64,000 nt of DNA from Chlorobiota bacterium (GCA_016710285.1 JADJXR010000001.1:2668501-2732500); one strand, 5' to 3'; positions 1-9,821 are shown, counted from the stretch's first letter. A program made the numbers and translations. Notes: generated by a model not told the origin, from the sequence alone.

Positions 1-327
1 GAGTTCAGCACTGGTATGATCGAAGACCCAGAATGGGAGGGTATCAGGCGCAGGAGCCTTACCGGAGAAGAATCGCCACTGGCCGTTTTTCGCGGATCTG
101 ACAGCGAAGTCTGTCAGGGAGTCTCCGTTAAGATCACCGAGTGTTCCGGCCCCATCACCGACCATTCCACCAGCATTGGGACCAGTAGTCTCGCCGCGAA
201 TCATCCAGATTTTGCGAAGGAGGACGGCGTTGGGATTGGGGAGGATGGTATCGGAGGATTGGGCGTGAAGTAGTGTGCTTGTTGTGGCAAGCAGGAGAAA
301 GAGAACGATGGTGGATTTGGTGTTCAT
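1..327 (-). CDS. FG-GAP repeat protein, N-terminal part (cut by window edge)
   Basis: The first 109 codons of a gene that runs off the left edge. It starts at an ATG preceded by GGAGATTACC and opens with a Sec signal peptide (MNTKSTIVLFLLLATTSTLL, then HAQ). Residues 1 to about 83 are nearly identical to the neighbouring gene at 401-2062, including the stretch GDLNGDSLTDFAVRSAKNGQ, which is an FG-GAP/VCBS Ca-binding loop of the DxNxDxxxD type. After that the two proteins diverge. FG-GAP repeats form extracellular beta-propellers. The substrate is unknown. It is a tandem duplicate of the next gene, about 75 bases apart. Confidence in the family is high; nothing can be said about the missing C-terminus. 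Confidence 0.8.
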   Translation of the reverse strand, partial: MNTKSTIVLFLLLATTSTLLHAQSSDTILPNPNAVLLRKIWMIRGETTGPNAGGMVGDGAGTLGDLNGDSLTDFAVRSAKNGQWRFFSGKAPAPDTLPFWVFDHTSAEL

Positions 328-400
328 GGTAATCTCCAAGTAATGCTTTCGTGCTGAACGTACGCAATGGGGTGTCACGGCAATAGCCATCACTGCGGAA

Positions 401-2062
401 TCATTCTTGCTTGCTAAACAGCCTGCTGGCCACAACTGCCCCATTGCGGTCGTACAACGTAAGGAAGTACGTCCCATCAGCCACCGCATCGGCGTGCCAG
501 ACGGCTGCCCCAACCGAAGGGTCGGTGGCTCCGCTGGCAACAAGCCTTCCGGTAAGATCGTGGATGGCAATGCGAGCTGGCGGCAAACTCAGCCCTCCAT
601 GCCAAGCGATGTTGAGTTGGTCACGCACAGGGTTCGGCCAGAGTGAAATAGCGTTGAACTTTCCTTCTGCTGGGAGTTGCTGAACATCCACGGTAGGGTC
701 ATCGTGTGGAATGTAGGGACCACCAGCAAGGATGACGGCAATGCCTTGATCGAATCCCCACCACTTGGGATCGTTGACCAGAACGTCACTCCATCCGTCA
801 CCATTGCAATCGGTCAAGGGGTGGAGCTGGTAGAAGATGTTCGCGACGACACCTTCGGAATACCAAGCCTCGTTGGTGAGGTCAGGTCCATTGCGTGATC
901 CGGAGAAGGCTAATAACGCGGGATTTTGTCCGATGACGGAGAACATATCGAAGGTGTGGGTGGGATCGTTCATCGGTCCAAGTGGACCGCGCAGGAAGTA
1001 GGTGGTGCTGAGGAAGGTTTTGTCAGCATCGTCAAGGGAGAAGGAACGGTTACGGAATCCTTTGTCAGATCGTGAGAGATAGAGATAGACACCGGCTTGA
1101 GGTCCGACCCAGACTTGTCCGGCGAAGTCGAGCAAGGAATCGCCGTCGTAGTCGGCGAAGGTGAGAGGGGTATTGAGTCCGATGTTGTTTGAGAGGTGGA
1201 TAACACGATCGGGAGTAGAGTTCCAGTTCCACGGCGAGCCATCGCGTCCGTACCAGATTTTGAGTTTTGGTCCCGATGGGTATCCACATCCAATGGCCAT
1301 GTCGAGGAAGTGGTCGCCATCAAAGTCGGCGAAGGCGGTGCTGTAGGCCCTGTCATCGTTTTCGTCTGGGTCAACGATGATCTTGGTGGGCTGGTTGACT
1401 TGGAAGTCGGGACCTCCCTTGAAGAACCAGAGTTCTGCGTTGGTGCTCCGCTGCTTGTTCCGCAGCGTGACCGGCGTGGTAACGACTAACTCATCTCCTG
1501 TTTGGTGATCGAGATTATGGGCTTCAATATCATGGGGAACAAACAGCAACCCTTTCTCCATTGTCGCTTCTGGGTCAAGGATGATCGTTGGTTGGGTTGC
1601 CAGCGTGGCACCGGAGTCGGCGAACAAGTACAACTGAAAGAAGACTTGGGAAGAGTTGTTGGTATCACCTTTACGGTACTGGAGGAAGCCGATATGAGTT
1701 TGTTGATTTCCCCAGAAGTCGCCTATGACGGGTTGATCGAGTCCACCTGGGGATTTACAAGACCATTGTGAGGTGGTGTCGGGGGCGGGATCAGCACCAA
1801 AGTAGATGTGCCACTGGCCGTTTTTCGCGGATCTGACAGCGAAGTCGGTCAGGGAGTCTCCGTTGAGATCACCGAGAGTTCCGGCTCCATCACCGACCAT
1901 TCCACCAGCATTGGGTCCAGTAGTCTCGCCGCGAATCATCCAGATTTTGCGAAGGAGAACGGCGTTGGGATTGGGGAGGATGGTATCACTGGATTGGGCG
2001 TGGAGTAGTGTGCTTGTTGCGGCAAGCAGGAGCAGGAGAACGATGGTGGTTTTGGTGTTCAT
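401..2062 (-). CDS. secreted FG-GAP repeat protein with T9SS C-terminal sorting domain
   Basis: 553 residues. The ATG at 2062 is preferred to the upstream in-frame ATG at 2086 because GGAGATTACC lies just before it and the same start context occurs in the paralogue at 327. Signal peptide MNTKTTIVLLLLLAATSTLL, then repeated Asp-rich FG-GAP motifs (GDLNGDSLTDFAVRS, ADFDGDHFLDMAIGCG, ADYDGDSLLDFAG, TDCNGDGWSDVLV), which suggest a seven-blade Ca-binding propeller. The last ~80 residues contain ISLWPNPVRDQLNI, IAIHDLTGRLV and a final YFLTLYDRNG-type strand, the classic type A T9SS sorting domain. Expected to cross the outer membrane by T9SS and be surface-attached or released. Ligand unknown. Confidence 0.88.
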   Translation of the reverse strand: MNTKTTIVLLLLLAATSTLLHAQSSDTILPNPNAVLLRKIWMIRGETTGPNAGGMVGDGAGTLGDLNGDSLTDFAVRSAKNGQWHIYFGADPAPDTTSQWSCKSPGGLDQPVIGDFWGNQQTHIGFLQYRKGDTNNSSQVFFQLYLFADSGATLATQPTIILDPEATMEKGLLFVPHDIEAHNLDHQTGDELVVTTPVTLRNKQRSTNAELWFFKGGPDFQVNQPTKIIVDPDENDDRAYSTAFADFDGDHFLDMAIGCGYPSGPKLKIWYGRDGSPWNWNSTPDRVIHLSNNIGLNTPLTFADYDGDSLLDFAGQVWVGPQAGVYLYLSRSDKGFRNRSFSLDDADKTFLSTTYFLRGPLGPMNDPTHTFDMFSVIGQNPALLAFSGSRNGPDLTNEAWYSEGVVANIFYQLHPLTDCNGDGWSDVLVNDPKWWGFDQGIAVILAGGPYIPHDDPTVDVQQLPAEGKFNAISLWPNPVRDQLNIAWHGGLSLPPARIAIHDLTGRLVASGATDPSVGAAVWHADAVADGTYFLTLYDRNGAVVASRLFSKQE

Positions 2063-2230
2063 GGTAATCTCCGAAACAGGCTTCAAGTTCGCAGGAACTT
2101 ACGCGAATGGTTGCTCTTGATAAAGACACTGATCGGGCGGAAACTTCTCACCCTCCATCGCAACATTCTTGCCAACTCACCCTGTTTTTTTCGGGCCTCC
2201 AATACGCCAATTCGGCGGGGATAGATAGCA

Positions 2231-2259
2231 GAGCGGCCCGCCAATCTGGCGGGCCGCTC
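2231..2259. terminator. strong GC-rich hairpin between convergent-side gene ends
   Basis: Perfect 12-bp inverted repeat GAGCGGCCCGCC / GGCGGGCCGCTC around a 5-base loop. It lies just past the stop of the OmpA-family gene (minus). There is no clear U-tract on the minus strand; on the plus strand it is followed by TTGTTGTTGTTTG. It is probably a transcription-ending or mRNA 3'-protecting hairpin for the gene at 2293-4257. Confidence 0.5.
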
Positions 2260-2292
2260 TTGTTGTTGTTTGTTTGCTGGGCTTGTGGCCAA

Positions 2293-4257
2293 TTACCGGC
2301 GTGGCACAATCTCGATCACCACGGTGCGGTTGTAGAAACGCTGCTCGGCAAGGTTGTTGTTGAACGGCGCGCGCCGCTCGTCCTCGCCAAAACCGTAGGT
2401 GTCGAACGTCACCGTCTTCCCTTGCCGCTGAAGCTCCTCGGTCAGGATTTTCTGCGCGGTCTCGGCGCGGCCTTGCGACAGCTTGTCGTTGTACTCCGGT
2501 GTTCCGGTGATGTCGGTGTGGCCGTGGATAATCACCGTTGCTCCATCGGGAACCGCGGGCGCAACCGTGTTCACCAGGAAGTCCTTGTAGGTTTCCATCG
2601 TCTTCGATTGGTCGAACTCGAACAAGATGGAGTAGCGCGTTGCCACCTCTTCCTCGTCTGGGTCCACCACCAAACGGAACTCCTTCGCCGGCGGCGTGAT
2701 CGTCTCGCCATTCTTTGTGGAGATCGTCACCTTCGCGGTGTAGCGGCCCTCGGTTCCCCCACCCAGCAGCTCCTTCGGATCAATCCGAATCTGATCGCCG
2801 GTCCCCTGGTATTTCTTGGTTGCCCCGTTGCGGTCCGTGATTTCGGCGGTCCACATGGCGATGTCGCTGCTGGAGGCAACGCGCAGGATCACCTCCTGCG
2901 CCGGGTCTTTCTCAACAGCGTTGATGAAAACCGGCTTGTTCATCTCGTCCGGCGTGCCGATTAATTCCACGCGGTAGTTCTCGGCATCCACCAGCGTCTT
3001 ATCCTCACCTTGTGTGGACCCGCTTCCGCTGCGAATGGTTGGCATTGCACGCCCTTCGGTGGTGATCCGTTCGGGGGCAATCTCGAAGGTGGAGTTTAGG
3101 TAGCTCTTCACCTTCTCGGCCATCTGTTTCCCTGCGTTGGCATCACCGTTGGCCGAACCAACCAGCTTGACGGTTGCCGACGGATTGCGGCGCAGCCGGT
3201 CCCCATAAACGTTCAGCACGTTGTAATAAACCTCCATCTGGCGGCGCGAGCGCGTTACCAACGGATCGTTCCCGCCGCCGGTCTCGGCCCCGGGCTTAAT
3301 CAGTTGCTCCTCACGGAAGTTTCCAGCATCAACACCGGCAAGGCGTTTGTAGCGGGCAGGGATGTCGGTTGAGCCGGCATCGAAGAAGACGTAGTTCCGC
3401 ATCGGGAACGTCTCGTTGATGCGGCGGGTTCCCGGGATTACGCTTGGCGCGTTCACCACAAAGTCGGCTTCGCCTGGCTTCAGCTCATCAATTGGCAACG
3501 GCGGAACGCTGCTGAACTTCAGGGCGATTCCGGCGCGGACGGTGTTCTGTTTGAACTCGCTGGGGTCCGTGTCGGCGGGGTCCAGAAGGTTCTGCAATCC
3601 AAGCCGGAACTGTGCGAACGGGGTCAGCAAAATCTGCGTTCCGGTTCCCGGGCCTTTCAGCGGGATGTCGTATCCCAACCCAAGCTGTGCGCCAATGATA
3701 AAACTGCGGATGTTCGCAAGCTCCGGGCTGCTGCTGAACGCTGTGTCGGGGTTGGAGAAGGTGACGGATTCTTCCGAGCCTTTCGCCACGTTGATGCCAA
3801 AGCTGGGGCCAACAATGGCATGGAAGAAACGGTTGACGATGTTCACCCGCAGCGATGGCTCGATGGAGATATACGCCGGGCTTGCGCTCAGGCTTTGCGT
3901 GAACGGGCGAAGCGTGGTGTCGGGAAGCAGCCGCGCCGTTCCCGCAACTTGGTCGAAATCCACAGCACGGTTATCGTAGCCAATCCCAAGATTGAACCCA
4001 AGAAGCGACCCGGGATTGTATTCCAGAAGCCCCCCCAATGCCAAGCCCAACCCCGAGCCTTTGTCCAGGCTTTGGGTGCCGTCGCGGGCGATAAGCCCAC
4101 TGCCCCCCACCATGTTGATATTTGCCCCGCCGAACAGCCCGTACCACCAGTTTCCCCAACGTTCGTCGGGACCGGTTTGCTGCGCGTGGGCGGGCGTTGC
4201 CACAAGGATTGCTGCCACCAGCAGAATGGCAACATGATAACGCTTCAGATGCTTCAT
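2293..4257 (-). CDS. OmpA family outer-membrane protein with N-terminal beta-barrel
   Basis: 654 residues. The start at 4257 is chosen because AGGAGG sits 6 bases upstream and a clean signal peptide follows (MKHLKRYHVAILLVAAILVA, cleaved near AHAQ); the longer reading adds 42 implausible residues. Residues ~25-260 look like an outer-membrane barrel (glycine/aromatic alternation, GGLLEYNPGSLLGFNLGIGY). A central region with bacterial Ig-like strands follows. The C-terminal ~110 residues are an OmpA peptidoglycan-binding domain (SILFEFDQSK, GHTDITGTPEYNDKLSQGRA, GFGEDERRAPF). A second OmpA-like segment may sit around residues 330-440 (YVFFDAGSTDIPARYKRL, RNPSATVKLVGSANGDANAG). Probably anchors the outer membrane to peptidoglycan. 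Single gene with its own ribosome site. Confidence 0.85.
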   Translation of the reverse strand: MKHLKRYHVAILLVAAILVATPAHAQQTGPDERWGNWWYGLFGGANINMVGGSGLIARDGTQSLDKGSGLGLALGGLLEYNPGSLLGFNLGIGYDNRAVDFDQVAGTARLLPDTTLRPFTQSLSASPAYISIEPSLRVNIVNRFFHAIVGPSFGINVAKGSEESVTFSNPDTAFSSSPELANIRSFIIGAQLGLGYDIPLKGPGTGTQILLTPFAQFRLGLQNLLDPADTDPSEFKQNTVRAGIALKFSSVPPLPIDELKPGEADFVVNAPSVIPGTRRINETFPMRNYVFFDAGSTDIPARYKRLAGVDAGNFREEQLIKPGAETGGGNDPLVTRSRRQMEVYYNVLNVYGDRLRRNPSATVKLVGSANGDANAGKQMAEKVKSYLNSTFEIAPERITTEGRAMPTIRSGSGSTQGEDKTLVDAENYRVELIGTPDEMNKPVFINAVEKDPAQEVILRVASSSDIAMWTAEITDRNGATKKYQGTGDQIRIDPKELLGGGTEGRYTAKVTISTKNGETITPPAKEFRLVVDPDEEEVATRYSILFEFDQSKTMETYKDFLVNTVAPAVPDGATVIIHGHTDITGTPEYNDKLSQGRAETAQKILTEELQRQGKTVTFDTYGFGEDERRAPFNNNLAEQRFYNRTVVIEIVPRR

Positions 4258-4510
4258 TCCATTCCTCCTGTCTTGATGAATGAATTTCCGTTGGAAGGAT
4301 TTTTGTGCCCAGCGCAACATGGCCGGGCATCGTACTGCGGTGAACAATGCGTATGTGCGTTCCTCACTCTGATAATGATACAATCGCTGCCGAAGTATAA
4401 GCCTAAGCCCCGATTAAACAGGAAGAATTTCTCGTGCAAAGTGTAATGGGAAACCGCCCATTTGGGGCGATACAGCCGAACGTAAGCAAGGGGTGCGTCG
4501 CGATTCCAGA

Positions 4511-6826
4511 TTAGCTGGTGCGGTGTTCTTCCTCGCCGTCCAAGTTCCCGAACGCGTCGTCAATGTAGGGGATCACCGGCTCCTGCCGTGCGGCGCGTTT
4601 GGCCTTCTGCGCCACCTCTTCGGCGGGCGGGGCCTGGGGCTGCTCCGGTTTATACTGAACCCGAGGGTGGCTCATGCCAATCAGGTTTTTCAGGAATGCA
4701 GTTTTTATCCGGTTCAGGTCCGCTAACGTCAGCTCGCAGTGGTCAAGCTGGCCCTCGCTAAATCGCTTTTTGATGATCCGGTCAATCGTCTCCTCGATAG
4801 CTTTTGGCGTTGGGTTCGGCAGCGAACGCGTGGTGGCCTCCACCGCATCGGCCAGCATCACAATCGCCGTCTCGCGCGAGTGGGGAAGCGGCCCTGGGTA
4901 GCGGAAATCTTCCTCAGCAACGCCGGGGTTCGTCTCCTTTGCTTTGTCGTAGAAGTATTGGATCAGGGTGGTCCCGTGGTGCATCGGGATAAAGTCGGCA
5001 ATGCGCCGTGGCAGCTTGTACTGGCGTGCAAGTTCCATCCCCGCAATCACGTGTTCGCGGATCATCCGTGCGGACATCTCCGGCTTGATTCGGTCGTGCT
5101 TGTTCCCCATCTGCATCTGGTTTTCCACAAAGTATTCCGCGCGGCCAATTTTGCCGATGTCGTGGAAGTAGCTTCCAACTTTTGCCAGCAACGGGTTGGC
5201 GTTGATTGCCACCGACGCGCTTTCGGCAAGCCGTGCAATCGTCAGGGTGTGTTGGTAGGTTCCGGGGGCCTTGTCGGCAAGTGCCCGAAGCAGTGGGTGG
5301 TTAAGGTCGTCGTACTCCAGCAGCTTCAAATCGGTGGCAATGTTGAACAGGTTTTCAATCAGCAGAATCACCCCAAACGTCAGCACTGGTGAGATGACGG
5401 CGTTGATTGCCGCAAAGCCCAACTGCAGCGACATATCGGCAAGGCTGTCGGCACGCTCAAGGCCCAATGCCAGAATCGCAATCGTGTAGCCCAGCATCGA
5501 GAAGGCGATGGAGCGGAACAGCTGCGTGCGGCTTTTGATGTCGCGCACGGTGAAGATTGCCAGCACCCCGGCCGCAAGCCCAGCAATGGCGATGGTGAAA
5601 TCGTTCCCCCGGATCCCCGCCACCACCAGCACCCCAATCACCAACCACCGGAACGCCGTGCGGGAGTCGAACAGAATGGAGATGATGATCGCGAAAAATG
5701 GGAGAAGGATCAGGAACTCCAGCGGCAACGTGCTGCGGATCATCATGGTGACGAAGGCCATCAGCGCAATCACCAGCAACAGCGCGCAGATGATGCCAAG
5801 CTGAAGATTGTCGTGGAAGATTCGGGGGCGATAGCTTATCAGGAACAGCGCGCCCATCCCAATCAGGATGATGACATACAGCAGGTTCCCGCCAATCTGG
5901 CGCAGCGGCTTCTCATCCACCTCGCGAAGCTGAAGCGAGCGTTGATAGCTTCCCAACTTTAGCGCGGTTGCTTCGGTGATCTTGCTTCCGGTGGCAACAA
6001 TAAGTTCCCCTTCGGCCACAATCCCTTGCGTCATTGGGACGCTGGTGACCGCGTCGCGGCGCGTTTCTTCGGTGAGCCTGGGGTCGTACTGATATGTTGG
6101 TTGATAGACGGAAATGAAGACATCCACCGCAAACGCGGCTTCCTCCGGGGTTAGCGTCCGGGCCAGCCCTGCTTCCACCACTTGCAACGCGCTTAGGCTG
6201 TCGTACAGGGCATTGATCGGCAACGCTTCCTCATAGACTTCGCTGCGGCGGATGAGCAATCGCTCCTGCGGGACCTCCGCTTTGTTGGTGCTGATTACCC
6301 CCGCGCTGTATGGAGCGTTCACCCCCGCCACCAACGCATCGCCAATGCGAGTAAGGATGGGAAGCCTTGCGTTGCTTGCAGGAAGCTGCGGGTTCCCCGT
6401 GGGAAGCTGCGCAAGGAAGGCTTTGGAACGTTCCGATAGGAAGCCCGGTGGCGATGGGCTTGCGGCAATCGCGGCCACCGTTTTCCGCAGGGTGTCCTCG
6501 ATCCGCACCGCCGTGAACCCGGTGGGGACGTACACCGGAAGGATGCTATCGGCGGCACGCTTGGTATCCCGCTTGTAATCCTTCTCATCCTTGTACAACG
6601 GGAACGCGAACGGTGCGCGGATGGTGTCGCCGTACCAAATGGAGCCAACTTCGTAGCGGTCCTGGACAAGCGATGACCCTGGGAACATCAGGGCAATCGC
6701 CACGGTGGTGGCGGCAAGCAGCCCGTAGCGAACCCAGGGGTTCCACCGCAGTGCCGCGGTTTGCTCCTGCGAGTGGTCGTTCGGCTTGCGTTGCTGGAAT
6801 GGTGCTTTGCGCTGGTGTTCAGACAT
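4511..6826 (-). CDS. 7TM receptor with HD hydrolase domain (PgpH/YqfF family, c-di-AMP phosphodiesterase)
   Basis: About 771 residues from the ATG at 6826; an in-frame TTG at 6862 adds 12 residues and has no better ribosome site. Order: one N-terminal membrane segment (YGLLAATTVAIALMFPG), an extracytoplasmic domain (~residues 60-320), seven membrane helices (~325-500), and a cytoplasmic HD domain with YQHTLTIARLAESA, the metal-binding YFHDIGKIGRAEYFVENQ and HHGTTLIQYFYDKA. PgpH-type proteins hydrolyse cyclic di-AMP; they are common in Firmicutes and Bacteroidota. The C-terminal tail is charged and Pro/Ala-rich. It follows the HAD gene by about 50 bases and may share its transcript. Confidence 0.9.
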   Translation of the reverse strand: MSEHQRKAPFQQRKPNDHSQEQTAALRWNPWVRYGLLAATTVAIALMFPGSSLVQDRYEVGSIWYGDTIRAPFAFPLYKDEKDYKRDTKRAADSILPVYVPTGFTAVRIEDTLRKTVAAIAASPSPPGFLSERSKAFLAQLPTGNPQLPASNARLPILTRIGDALVAGVNAPYSAGVISTNKAEVPQERLLIRRSEVYEEALPINALYDSLSALQVVEAGLARTLTPEEAAFAVDVFISVYQPTYQYDPRLTEETRRDAVTSVPMTQGIVAEGELIVATGSKITEATALKLGSYQRSLQLREVDEKPLRQIGGNLLYVIILIGMGALFLISYRPRIFHDNLQLGIICALLLVIALMAFVTMMIRSTLPLEFLILLPFFAIIISILFDSRTAFRWLVIGVLVVAGIRGNDFTIAIAGLAAGVLAIFTVRDIKSRTQLFRSIAFSMLGYTIAILALGLERADSLADMSLQLGFAAINAVISPVLTFGVILLIENLFNIATDLKLLEYDDLNHPLLRALADKAPGTYQHTLTIARLAESASVAINANPLLAKVGSYFHDIGKIGRAEYFVENQMQMGNKHDRIKPEMSARMIREHVIAGMELARQYKLPRRIADFIPMHHGTTLIQYFYDKAKETNPGVAEEDFRYPGPLPHSRETAIVMLADAVEATTRSLPNPTPKAIEETIDRIIKKRFSEGQLDHCELTLADLNRIKTAFLKNLIGMSHPRVQYKPEQPQAPPAEEVAQKAKRAARQEPVIPYIDDAFGNLDGEEEHRTS

Positions 6827-6879
6827 TGCAGTTGTGAGAAGTCGGTTGTTGGAAATTGGCAAGGACCCGCACCGTCACG

Positions 6880-7821
6880 TCACCGCGACCGCTGGCGTTG
6901 CTGGGGTTCCGTTGGCTGGGACCCAATCACGCTTTGCAGCCCGCGCGCGGCCATCAGGATGTTCAGGAAATCATCAATGCCATCATCAAGGCAGGAGCGT
7001 TTGGTGACGTAGTCGGCCAGCTGTTTCAGTTCCGGCACGGCGTTTTGCATGGCCACCGCGAATCCGGCTTTGCGGCAAAGCTCAACATCGTTGTAGTAAT
7101 CGCCGATAGCGATTGCCTGCTTCATGGCAAACCCCGCCGATGCCGCAACGTGTTCGGCAGCAATCTGCTTGCTGGCATTGCTGGGCCGCGCTTCCAGAAA
7201 CCACGATTGGTGGCGCGAGCGCGACTCGTACAATCGGATTTTCAGCTCCCCTTTCTTCATCTTCGCTTCCACGTAGCTGTAGATGGCATTGACGTTGTGG
7301 TATCCCCCGGTGGCAATCACCTCGATAATCGCCCCCTGGACCTGGGCCGCCGAACGCACCGGAACGGTACTAATATTCCAATGGTGGTGCTGCACCGGAA
7401 GCGGCATATTCACATCGGAGACGAATAGGTGGTTGGGGGTGACGGCGCAGAACTGTGCGTCGCCGGTTTGCTCAATCTCCTCCAAAATGTCGCGGGCAAA
7501 TTCTTGATCGAAATCGGCGGTGAAGATGGGCGATTGCTGATGGGGCAGGGAGATCATCGCCCCATCCAAGGAGATGATGGGGGTGTCAAGATGGAGCAGA
7601 TCGGCGTAGGGTTCGGCGGCTTGGTGGTGGCGGCGGGTGGCAAGAATGAATGCGATTCCCGCCGCACGCAAGGCGGAAATCATCGCCGAAGTCTCCGCGC
7701 CGATCATCTCATCGCGGTTCAGCAGCGTTCCGTCAAGATCGCAGATAATGGCGCGTGCGTTCAGCAATCGGCGGTCGCTACTGCCGGTGCCAAACAGTTT
7801 TCTGGCGATAGTGTTGAGCAT
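6880..7821 (-). CDS. HAD-superfamily phosphatase, Cof type
   Basis: 313 residues. HAD motif I is AIICDLDGTLLNRDE (nucleophile Asp and acid/base Asp), and motif IV is AIAIGDYYNDVELCRKAG, followed by the Cof signature AVAMQNAVPELKQLADYVT. The Cof (type IIB) cap lies between. Such enzymes dephosphorylate sugar phosphates or related metabolites; the substrate cannot be read from the sequence. No clear Shine-Dalgarno sequence precedes the ATG. The region 7822-8010 separates it from the divergent ilvE gene and must hold promoters for both. Confidence 0.85.
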   Translation of the reverse strand: MLNTIARKLFGTGSSDRRLLNARAIICDLDGTLLNRDEMIGAETSAMISALRAAGIAFILATRRHHQAAEPYADLLHLDTPIISLDGAMISLPHQQSPIFTADFDQEFARDILEEIEQTGDAQFCAVTPNHLFVSDVNMPLPVQHHHWNISTVPVRSAAQVQGAIIEVIATGGYHNVNAIYSYVEAKMKKGELKIRLYESRSRHQSWFLEARPSNASKQIAAEHVAASAGFAMKQAIAIGDYYNDVELCRKAGFAVAMQNAVPELKQLADYVTKRSCLDDGIDDFLNILMAARGLQSVIGSQPTEPQQRQRSR

Positions 7822-8010
7822 ATAAAAAGTTGTTGATGAAAGGATTGAGATTCGAAGAAACGCTAAATTTTTAGCGTTTTCGGCGGTTGGGAACGGTGCG
7901 TACGAAGTTGTTCAATGCCGGGGGAAACTACGCCCTATATGCCTATATTTACAACGCCTCTATTGACCAATCCGCCGTAACTCACAGTAGGTTTCTGCCC
8001 AGGAGCAATC

Positions 8011-9168
8011 ATGCAAATCACTGTTCATCGCACAACTCAGCCAAAGGCCATGCCCGACGCACAGGCGTTGGGGTTCGGTAAGTACTTTACCGACCAGATG
8101 TTCCTGATGGATCATTCCCCCGAATCGGGATGGCATACGCCGCGGATTGCCCCATACACCCCGTTCCTTCTGGACCCCGCCAACTTAACGCTTCACTACG
8201 GCCAATCAATCTTCGAAGGCCTGAAAGCATTCGCCCGCCCCGATGGCTCGATTCATATCTTCCGTTTGCTGGATCACATGGACCGATTTGTCCGTTCGGC
8301 GGAGCGGTTGGGGATGCCGCTGTTCCACCCCAGCGACGTTGCCGAAGCCATTGAAACGCTGGTGGACCTTGACCGGAACTGGGTCCCGAAACAACGGGGA
8401 ACCGCACTCTATATCCGCCCCACGCTGATCGCTGCCGATAACGTCCTGGGCGTTCGCCCTGCGGACCATTATCTGATGTATGTGATCTGCTCGCCGGTGG
8501 GAAGCTACTACTCCAAAGGAACCGCCCCAACGCGAATCTACGTTGAAGAAACCTACTCCCGCTCCTCGCTTGGCGGACTGGGCGAAGCCAAGACCGCCGC
8601 GAACTATGCCGCATCGTTGCTTGCTGCCGAGGAATCGAAGGCCAAAGGGTTCGACCAAGTCCTTTGGCTGGATGCAAAGGAGCATCGGTTTGTTGAGGAG
8701 GTCGGGACCATGAACATCTTCTTTGTGATTGATGATGTTCTGATTACCCCGCCGCTGAATGGAACTATCCTTGACGGGATCACGCGCCGCTCCGTGATTG
8801 AGCTTGCACGCGAGTGGCACCTCCATTTCCAAGAACGCCCAATCACCATGGATGAAGTTGTGGAAGCCAGCCGCTCCGGAACCTTGCAGGAGGTGTTCGG
8901 CAGCGGGACCGCCGCAACAATCTCGCCGGTGGGGGAGCTGAACTACAAGGGGGAAGCACTCATCATCAACGAGCGCCCCAACTCGATCCGCCAGCGGATG
9001 TACGACACAATCACCGGAATCCAATACGGCGAAATCCCCGACACCCACAACTGGCTAACCTTGGTGGAGCCGCACGCCGCCGCAAACAACGGCAATGGAA
9101 ACCACTACGCCACGCCGGAAGCTAACGAGGTCGGCATTGTCAACAGCATTGTCAACAGCCAAACCTAA
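8011..9168 (+). CDS. ilvE: branched-chain amino-acid aminotransferase (PLP fold type IV)
   Basis: 385 residues, AGGAG five bases before the ATG. Resembles the larger bacterial/eukaryotic BCAT subgroup: LHYGQSIFEGLKAF near residue 70, YIRPTLIAAD, then GGLGEAKTAANYAASL carrying the catalytic Schiff-base Lys, EVGTMNIFFVI, and VFGSGTAATISPVG for phosphate binding. Catalyses the last step of Leu/Ile/Val synthesis or the first of their breakdown using 2-oxoglutarate. Cytoplasmic. Divergent from the HAD phosphatase gene, with a 190-base intergenic region. The C-terminal ~25 residues are an Asn/Ala-rich extension of no obvious role. Confidence 0.93.
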   Translation: MQITVHRTTQPKAMPDAQALGFGKYFTDQMFLMDHSPESGWHTPRIAPYTPFLLDPANLTLHYGQSIFEGLKAFARPDGSIHIFRLLDHMDRFVRSAERLGMPLFHPSDVAEAIETLVDLDRNWVPKQRGTALYIRPTLIAADNVLGVRPADHYLMYVICSPVGSYYSKGTAPTRIYVEETYSRSSLGGLGEAKTAANYAASLLAAEESKAKGFDQVLWLDAKEHRFVEEVGTMNIFFVIDDVLITPPLNGTILDGITRRSVIELAREWHLHFQERPITMDEVVEASRSGTLQEVFGSGTAATISPVGELNYKGEALIINERPNSIRQRMYDTITGIQYGEIPDTHNWLTLVEPHAAANNGNGNHYATPEANEVGIVNSIVNSQT

Positions 9169-9225
9169 CCTGCGGCGCAAGCACGGCCAACAATCCCGGA
9201 AAAACCAGCAATCGTTTGCAGGACT

Positions 9226-9588
9226 ATGAACTCCCTTGCCACAGCGGTGGCGCGTGCCGAAACTGAGCTGAGCGACGCAGCTGCGGCCATGAGCATTGGG
9301 AACATGGGGCGGGCGCGCGTCTCGGCACGGCGAGGGGTTGGCGCGTTTCTGCAAACGGTTGCGGCTGCGTTGCCAACGGACCCCGGGCCGCACGCAATGG
9401 CGAACCTCCGCTGGGTGCAGCTGCATCCCGAACTGCCGGATGAAATCCGTGCCGCCGCTGCCCGTCTTCTTGGCGGCCCACGAAACATCGCCAGGGGGGA
9501 GCAGGCCTCGGACAACCCCATCAACGATGCGCGAATGGTGATTGAGTACTTCCAACAAACATTGCCAGATTGCTCAACTCAATGCTAA
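9226..9588 (+). CDS. small hypothetical protein
   Basis: 120 residues starting 57 bases after ilvE with GCAGGA before the ATG. It contains IGNMGRARVSARRGVGAFLQ, ANLRWVQLHPELPDEIRAAA and INDARMVIEYFQQTL. It is predicted mainly helical and cytoplasmic, without a signal peptide or membrane segment. The segment resembles short helical proteins I loosely associate with Bacteroidota/Leptospira hypotheticals, but I cannot name the family. Possibly co-transcribed with ilvE. The following 9589-9821 contains no supported gene. Confidence 0.55.
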   Translation: MNSLATAVARAETELSDAAAAMSIGNMGRARVSARRGVGAFLQTVAAALPTDPGPHAMANLRWVQLHPELPDEIRAAAARLLGGPRNIARGEQASDNPINDARMVIEYFQQTLPDCSTQC

Positions 9589-9821
9589 GCTGATAAGGGA
9601 CCAACCGGTGGAGAGGGCTGAAGCAAACGATTCCGCGAAACCCACGCGCTGTTGGCGACGCAATCCCGCCAGCTTCCCTTGCCTTCCCACTCCTCTCCCG
9701 TCTCTTTTTTTTGCAGCGGCAATGAATTGCTGGCGTTGGGCAATCGGTATCCTGTATTTTCCTCTATCTACTGTCCTCTGTCTCCGAACAAGCAACTTCC
9801 TTTCCCAACATAGATAGGCCT

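Noticed and set aside
2107..2964. 285-residue plus-strand open frame
   Set aside because: Antisense to the OmpA-domain part of the minus-strand gene, no signal or motif.
9542..9817. 91-residue open frame after the small hypothetical gene
   Set aside because: Overlaps the preceding gene in another frame, no ribosome site, no motif.
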